The notes under the pieces: generated by a model
Told to the model about the DNA's origin: nothing
Databases searched by the model: none
What the model saw: the letters and a program-made list of their open reading frames with translations, nothing else
Shown: piece by piece, positions 14,623-19,210 of the stretch
How the letters are laid out: each line of letters begins with the position of its first letter
Position numbering within the stretch: position 1 is the stretch's first letter
Origin: Flavobacteriales bacterium
GTDB lineage: Bacteria; Bacteroidota; Bacteroidia; Flavobacteriales; Flavobacteriaceae
Direction: 5' to 3'
DNA: 19,210 nt
NCBI GenBank assembly: GCA_027031025.1
Contig: JALVEJ010000002.1
Coordinates: 1 to 19,210, forward strand
Position numbers and translations under genes: made by a program

Positions 14623-14685
14623 TATTTTCTGCCTATTTTTTATTAAAAAATTTTTACCTAAATACCGGCTTAAAATTAAACCGAT

Positions 14686-15756
14686 TTAAAGCATTTTGTA
14701 ACCTAATTTTAATCCCAATCCACCATAAATTGAAGGGCTATAATTAAATTGTATAAAAAAACGGTTCCAATCACCACGGATTCCAAAATCCAGCTTACTT
14801 CGCGAGAAAGTATTTTGAATATCCAAAGGGTTATTCACATCATCGGCAACAACAGCGCCAAAACCAACCGGGTCGGCAACATAAACCGGATAGGTTCCTT
14901 TTACCATAATGTGAGAACTTCCTAAACTAATACCGCTGCCTGCAAATATATTGATATGCGAACTAATATCATAGTCAAAATAAGCGGCAAAATTTAAAGC
15001 GGTAAATGAGATATCAATCTCTTGATTGTCATAAGGACCGGCAGTTTGTCCGGTAATAGTAACCGGTGTGTAAATTTGCCCCGGACGAATATCTAAATTG
15101 GTATGTCCATACAAGTATGCACCACTCGCTTGCAAACTGATACCATAGGATTGGTCTTGCAAAGATTTGACCAATAAAGCCAAATCTTGTTGAATGCCGG
15201 CACCCAACATGCCTATCTTAAAATCAGAATCCGGAATGGGAATATATGGTATGAAATTAAAAGCTATATTGGTATACTTCAACCGATAGGTTCCTTCCAA
15301 AAACGGCAAAGGTATAGCTGATTTTTGACTACCCGCCGGTGTGTTAAATTCGATTAATGGACGTCCTAACAAATCCTTTTCTTTTGAAACCAGAGTAATA
15401 TGCTTTAAAGAATCTCCAAAAACGGTTTGCGCCATGATTTGGTCAGGATCTTTGGGTTCAAAATGTTGCAGATTGAGTTTAGAAACATCAAAAGACCAAT
15501 CCTCTTTCGGGATATTGATATACGCTAATTTTATGCTTAAAGTCAAGTGATGTTTGTCGTCTTTTTTAATTTTTGAATAGGTGACATCAGACAATCCGAA
15601 AACAATAGCCTTATTGAGCGGTTTGACATAAGCTTCAACCAACTTACTACCGTCTTCAACACCACCTTGTATCAAAGCGCCGGTATCGATTAAATTTTGT
15701 GCTAAACCGGTCATAATAGTTGTTAACCAAATAATTAGTGTTAGTGTTTTTCTCAT
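14686..15756 (-). CDS. DUF6588-like outer-membrane beta-barrel protein
   Basis: A 356-residue exported protein with a type I signal peptide (cleavage likely after Ala19, TGLA-QN). The mature part has an N-terminal region of about 140 residues containing YVKPLNKAIVFGLSD, then alternating amphipathic strands. Examples are YGISLQASGAYLYGHTNLD, FAAYFDYDISSHINIFAGSGISLG and FIQFNYSPSIYGGLGLKLGYKML, which look like a small outer-membrane barrel. The pattern matches DUF6588 proteins of Bacteroidota; no function is known to me. It is the last of three same-strand envelope genes, 148 bp after the membrane protein gene, with its own -7 element at 15776-15783, so co-transcription is not certain. Confidence 0.78.
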   Translation of the reverse strand: MRKTLTLIIWLTTIMTGLAQNLIDTGALIQGGVEDGSKLVEAYVKPLNKAIVFGLSDVTYSKIKKDDKHHLTLSIKLAYINIPKEDWSFDVSKLNLQHFEPKDPDQIMAQTVFGDSLKHITLVSKEKDLLGRPLIEFNTPAGSQKSAIPLPFLEGTYRLKYTNIAFNFIPYIPIPDSDFKIGMLGAGIQQDLALLVKSLQDQSYGISLQASGAYLYGHTNLDIRPGQIYTPVTITGQTAGPYDNQEIDISFTALNFAAYFDYDISSHINIFAGSGISLGSSHIMVKGTYPVYVADPVGFGAVVADDVNNPLDIQNTFSRSKLDFGIRGDWNRFFIQFNYSPSIYGGLGLKLGYKML

Positions 15757-15775
15757 ATTTTAATATTTAACAAAA

Positions 15776-15783
15776 CAAAATTA
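15776..15783 (-). promoter_or_regulatory. -7 element for the DUF6588-like gene
   Basis: The minus strand reads TAATTTTG, an exact TAnnTTTG match, 19 bp before the ATG. No convincing -33 element is seen. Confidence 0.45.
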
Positions 15784-15904
15784 CATATACCACGAAAAGT
15801 AAAGGTGATTTTTATTTCAATAAAATAAATACAAACGACAGCACCTGTTGTTAACCTCTTATCCGGAATATCATTTTTTTAAAATCAATAACAGAAATAA
15901 AGCC

Positions 15905-16522
15905 TCATTCTCCTTGAATCTGATCAATATATTTTCGGGCAATTTTTTCAATTTTATGCGGAAAAACCACGCTATTAATTTGAATTGCTTTTGGTTTTAA
16001 TGTCTTACCGTCATATTCATTGATAATTTTTCGATCATTATATAACCGGAAAAGTATATCTCCTTTCTGTTTATTCTTTGAATGTACCAAAATTGACGGA
16101 TTAAAATAACGCCAACTCAAAGCGGCAATTTGTCCGTTTTGATAAATAATCAATTGTTGGTTGGTACCGACAAAAATAGGTGGATGAATTAAATTCCTGT
16201 AAAAATCAATATGTAATGACTTTTTAAAAAGTTCTTCATAAATAGCAACAACTATAATGTAAACAAATCCAATAAAAAAAATGATGTCAAGCAATTGTCT
16301 TTTTTCTATTAAATTCAAAATAAATTTTAAAATAACATCATAATTATCATAAATGAACTTCATGATAAATGTCAAAATAAACATATTAATAATGGTGTAA
16401 AAAATTCTAGATACAACTTCAAAAAAACTTCGATGTTCCATTACCATAAAATCCACCTGCTTCCCTTCTAAATAACAGGATAAATCAGGTGGAATTTTAT
16501 GTTTGGGGATATTGGTCAACAT
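15905..16522 (-). CDS. Two-helix membrane protein with possible PH-like domain
   Basis: A 205-residue protein I do not recognise by name. An N-terminal hydrophilic stretch (1-35) containing SCYLEGKQVDFMVMEHRSF is followed by two membrane helices at about 38-58 and 78-98. The soluble C-terminal part (about 112-200) has beta strands and a closing helix, FVGTNQQLIIYQNGQIAALSW, LFRL and FPHKIEKIARKYIDQIQ. This strand-rich, helix-capped order resembles bacterial PH-like domains, a guess based on pattern. The ATG at 16522 is chosen because it lies just after the stop of the upstream propeller/barrel gene (13-bp gap); upstream in-frame codons would overlap that gene and start with TTG. The short gap suggests an operon with the outer-membrane protein. 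Confidence 0.7.
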   Translation of the reverse strand: MLTNIPKHKIPPDLSCYLEGKQVDFMVMEHRSFFEVVSRIFYTIINMFILTFIMKFIYDNYDVILKFILNLIEKRQLLDIIFFIGFVYIIVVAIYEELFKKSLHIDFYRNLIHPPIFVGTNQQLIIYQNGQIAALSWRYFNPSILVHSKNKQKGDILFRLYNDRKIINEYDGKTLKPKAIQINSVVFPHKIEKIARKYIDQIQGE

Positions 16523-16535
16523 CACCCGAATAGCT

Positions 16536-19210
16536 TTAAAATCCGGGATAAAAATTAATACCAAAGTAGCCTCTACCGGTTTTTAAAGTCAACGGAAAAG
16601 CATAATACGGTTGAATGATAATTTGCCCGAACAGATTAATGCGGGTAGACACACCGGTGCTAAAAATAGGATAACGGGTTTGTCTGTCTGCCTGTCTGGT
16701 TAAGCTGATGTTGTCGTTATGATTCCAAATCAATCCGGCATCAAAAAACAGATTTAAATCGGAAAAAAACATTCCCGACTTAATCAGTGCCAATCGTTCG
16801 GGTCCGGTAAAAGGAATACGCACTTCAAAATTACCGACAAGCATTTTACTCCCAAGCAAATCGGTATACCACAAACTTTGACCGTTGGTCGCCATCATGC
16901 TGTCAAACATTGCCGAATACGAATACCCGCGTACAAAAAAATCATAACCCAAATACAAGGGCGGAAGAATACCGCCGTCATAATAAGTCAATTCAGCATC
17001 TCTACCAAAACGATTGTAATGCGCCAATTTGAAGGCAAAACTAACCGGTTTAAAAAACAAATATTTACGATAATCAAATGTAAATGTCGTTAAAGTATTT
17101 TTTCCGAAATATTGCTGCAAACCGACTCTAAACCGTTGTCCTTTCATAGGGGCGGTTAGTCCGAACACGGAATTATCGCCTACGAATCCCGTGTTTAATT
17201 CATGAAAATTAAAACCTGATGGCGCCTCTTCGTCTTTTTTCTCATAACCGTAATATCCGTAGGCATACCCCGAATAAGGGTCATAATGGTCATAATAAAA
17301 ATTATTGGCGGTAATTTTATAAGAATAGTGCGCCAACGAGCCACCCAACTCCACTCTTAATGTTTTTGAAAAAGGATAAGATGTATATAAACCGACCTTT
17401 TCTTCAAACATTCTTATGGTATAAATTGTATACCTATCAACCGGAACATCGGTATTTTGAATCTGAATAGTGTCTTTATAAACCCCTTGATAATAAGAAG
17501 TATATGGTATATGCGACAGTGAGGCGCCCCAACCCAAACGGTGTTTTTGGTTAAAATAAGCGGCATATGCCCCAAAATCATAGACTTCGCCGTTTAAGGA
17601 AGCGGCAGCAAAAAGTTGGTGTTGCCCGAGCATATCACTAAAAATCATACTCACACCGCCCATCATACCTGTGCCATACATACTGGAACTGCCGATACCC
17701 ACACCGATATTACTGATATAATCGAGTTTGAATTTGGGCTTGTAAGGTTTTTCAACAATGTCAAACTTCAAATCTTCATATTTGTTTCGCAACAAACGTT
17801 CTACCAAACTGTAATTCAAATCGATACGGGGCGGCAACAAGGACGGCGCTATTTTAATCGTCTTGTCTTCTATCGGAGTGTGATAAAATTCGGAAATTTT
17901 GGCCTGCACCAACTGATATTGATGTTTGGCAAAATAATTATAAACTATTTCATTATTTTTATAATTAATACTAAAAGCAGGAGAATATTTGGTTATCCCC
18001 GATATGCCGGTAAAGAATTTGGTCAAACGAAATATTTGCCCGGATTTGATTTGATAGCGATACAAATCTCTAAACCCGTCAAAATCGGATAAAAAGTAAA
18101 TATTTTCTGTCGTTTTATCAAACTGCGGATTCATATTATTGGCACCCGGAAAAATAGCCGGATAGGATTTTTCACCGCTTGCCACATCTAAAATACCGAT
18201 ATGGTATTTGACCGGATACAATTGCCGTTTAACATAATAATAATCTGTTGTAAAAACAATTTTTGAGCCGTCAGCTGACCAAGCTGCTTGCATTTCAGAA
18301 TAAGGATCATTGGTTAATTGCGTTATTTTTTTAGTGTCGATATGATAGAGATACAAATCGGGTTGTCCATCCACTTGTCCTAATAATAGTATAGATTTAC
18401 CATCAGGGGACCATGCCGGAAACGAAAAAGCTTGCAAACCCGCAACTTTAAAAATATCGGTTACTTTGCGCTTGCCGACATCGACCAATGCCAACTGGTT
18501 TTTACCATTTTTAAAGATGATATAAACAAAATATTTACTATCGGGCGACCAACTTCCGGCAGATTCGAAGGCATCAATCGCATCAATATGGTTGGTCATG
18601 GCTTTGGAGGAAATTTTATGCATTTTACGACTTTTGATGTCTGCCACATACAAATCCATAGAAAGCACATTTTTTTCCGATAAGAAAATCATTTTTTGTC
18701 CGTCCGGGCTGATCACGGGGGACACATTCATCCTACCGGCATTCTTTTCATCAAACAAAATCTTTCCAACTGCCAAAGTGTCACGTCCGGTTAAAAATTG
18801 GCTATAATAATTTTCATTGGAACGTTTCCATTGTTTTGACAAAGAGTCCAGTTTGATATGAAACACCGTATCAACGGCTTGTTTTAGTCCCCAACGCAAA
18901 CTTTGATAAAACAGCGGTTTAACTTTATCATCGCCATATGTGCCACCAATATATGCCCAAAAATCTTGCCCGTAGCGATAAGGAAAATATTTGCTTTTAT
19001 ACAGGTCTTTTAACAACGGGAAATCCTTACTCAACACGGCATCACGCATCCACATAGCTGTATGTTCGTCATAACGCCCCAAAGATAAATACTCCGCCAT
19101 ACCTTCAACCATCCATAGCGGCACATTGGCCAAATTGTTAAAAGACAAGGAGTCGTCGGTTTTGATTAAATTATATTGAAAAGCATGCACCATTTCGTGT
19201 CCCAACACAT
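16536..19210 (-). CDS. Zincin/TolB-propeller/Omp85-like outer-membrane fusion (5' end cut by window)
   Basis: At least 890 residues, lacking the N-terminus, so signal peptide and full length are unknown. Numbering from the first visible codon, a peptidase-MA-like site comes first: HEMVH (4-8) and PLWMVEGMAEYLS (30-42). About 150-400 hold WD40/PD40 propeller repeats with ISPDGQKMIFLS, WSPDSKYFVYI, WSPDGKSILLL and WSADGSKIVFT, like TolB. From about 490 a beta barrel begins with YKPKFKLDYISNIGVGIG, contains FFVRGYSYS near 757-764 (the VRGY/F motif of Omp85 loop 6) and ends in Phe, as outer-membrane barrels do. I see no POTRA domain in this part. This joins a protease-like module, a propeller and a BamA/TamA-like barrel. 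The membrane protein gene follows 13 bp downstream. Confidence 0.88.
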   Translation of the reverse strand, partial: VLGHEMVHAFQYNLIKTDDSLSFNNLANVPLWMVEGMAEYLSLGRYDEHTAMWMRDAVLSKDFPLLKDLYKSKYFPYRYGQDFWAYIGGTYGDDKVKPLFYQSLRWGLKQAVDTVFHIKLDSLSKQWKRSNENYYSQFLTGRDTLAVGKILFDEKNAGRMNVSPVISPDGQKMIFLSEKNVLSMDLYVADIKSRKMHKISSKAMTNHIDAIDAFESAGSWSPDSKYFVYIIFKNGKNQLALVDVGKRKVTDIFKVAGLQAFSFPAWSPDGKSILLLGQVDGQPDLYLYHIDTKKITQLTNDPYSEMQAAWSADGSKIVFTTDYYYVKRQLYPVKYHIGILDVASGEKSYPAIFPGANNMNPQFDKTTENIYFLSDFDGFRDLYRYQIKSGQIFRLTKFFTGISGITKYSPAFSINYKNNEIVYNYFAKHQYQLVQAKISEFYHTPIEDKTIKIAPSLLPPRIDLNYSLVERLLRNKYEDLKFDIVEKPYKPKFKLDYISNIGVGIGSSSMYGTGMMGGVSMIFSDMLGQHQLFAAASLNGEVYDFGAYAAYFNQKHRLGWGASLSHIPYTSYYQGVYKDTIQIQNTDVPVDRYTIYTIRMFEEKVGLYTSYPFSKTLRVELGGSLAHYSYKITANNFYYDHYDPYSGYAYGYYGYEKKDEEAPSGFNFHELNTGFVGDNSVFGLTAPMKGQRFRVGLQQYFGKNTLTTFTFDYRKYLFFKPVSFAFKLAHYNRFGRDAELTYYDGGILPPLYLGYDFFVRGYSYSAMFDSMMATNGQSLWYTDLLGSKMLVGNFEVRIPFTGPERLALIKSGMFFSDLNLFFDAGLIWNHNDNISLTRQADRQTRYPIFSTGVSTRINLFGQIIIQPYYAFPLTLKTGRGYFGINFYPGF

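Noticed and set aside
14640..14690. Weak AAATACCGG/CCGATTT hairpin after the DUF6588-like gene
   Set aside because: The stem needs a bulge and wobble pairs and has no adjacent T tract, so it is not convincing as a terminator.
17616..18092. 158-codon open frame on the plus strand opposite the propeller/barrel gene
   Set aside because: The His/Thr- and Ile-rich composition is what the antisense of Tyr/Gly/Met-rich coding yields; it has no family resemblance and lies wholly within a strongly supported gene.
1..19210. tRNA, rRNA, CRISPR array, transposase or prophage genes
   Set aside because: No cloverleaf, regularly spaced repeats, or matching protein motifs were seen on either strand.

Overview
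This window looks like a chromosomal segment from an AT-rich member of the Bacteroidota. I would not go below class level; the content resembles Flavobacteriia or environmental Bacteroidia. The evidence is a PorP/SprF-type outer-membrane protein, an Omp28-like lipoprotein, DUF4295, DUF4834 and DUF6588 family genes, and A-rich leaders without Shine-Dalgarno sequences. Several genes also carry the Bacteroidota -7 promoter element TAnnTTTG. There is no phage, plasmid, transposase, CRISPR, tRNA or rRNA signal.

Layout. (1) 162-1699, plus strand: a SpoIIAA/STAS-like protein with a His-rich tail, then a probable surface lipoprotein of the Omp28 family. (2) 1696-4392, minus strand: a LysE-type exporter and an M3 metallopeptidase whose stop codon overlaps that of the lipoprotein. 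(3) 4457-8369, plus strand: a YbbR-like protein, dephospho-CoA kinase (coaE), and a histidine kinase/response regulator pair ending at a clear terminator. (4) 8462-9922: a LuxC-family acyl-CoA reductase and an unusual dicluster ferredoxin, divergently transcribed from a 63-bp gap. (5) 9991-11070: recF, converging on the ferredoxin gene across a strong hairpin. (6) 11071-11531: a repeat-rich non-coding region. (7) 11532-12779: a small DUF4834 membrane protein converging on the PorP/SprF-like gene. (8) 12881-14557, minus strand: rpmB, rpmG, a 49-aa DUF4295 gene, a terminator, then ftsY. (9) 14686-19210, minus strand: three envelope genes. They are a large protein joining a zincin motif, a TolB-like propeller and an Omp85-like barrel (cut by the window edge), a two-helix membrane protein with a possible PH-like tail, and a DUF6588 outer-membrane protein.

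Most of the window is conserved housekeeping and envelope biology. The least explained parts are the zincin/propeller/Omp85 fusion with its two neighbours, the dyad symmetries around the kinase promoter and the LysE/YbbR promoter pair, and the intergenic repeat cluster, one motif of which also occurs inside the kinase sensor domain.
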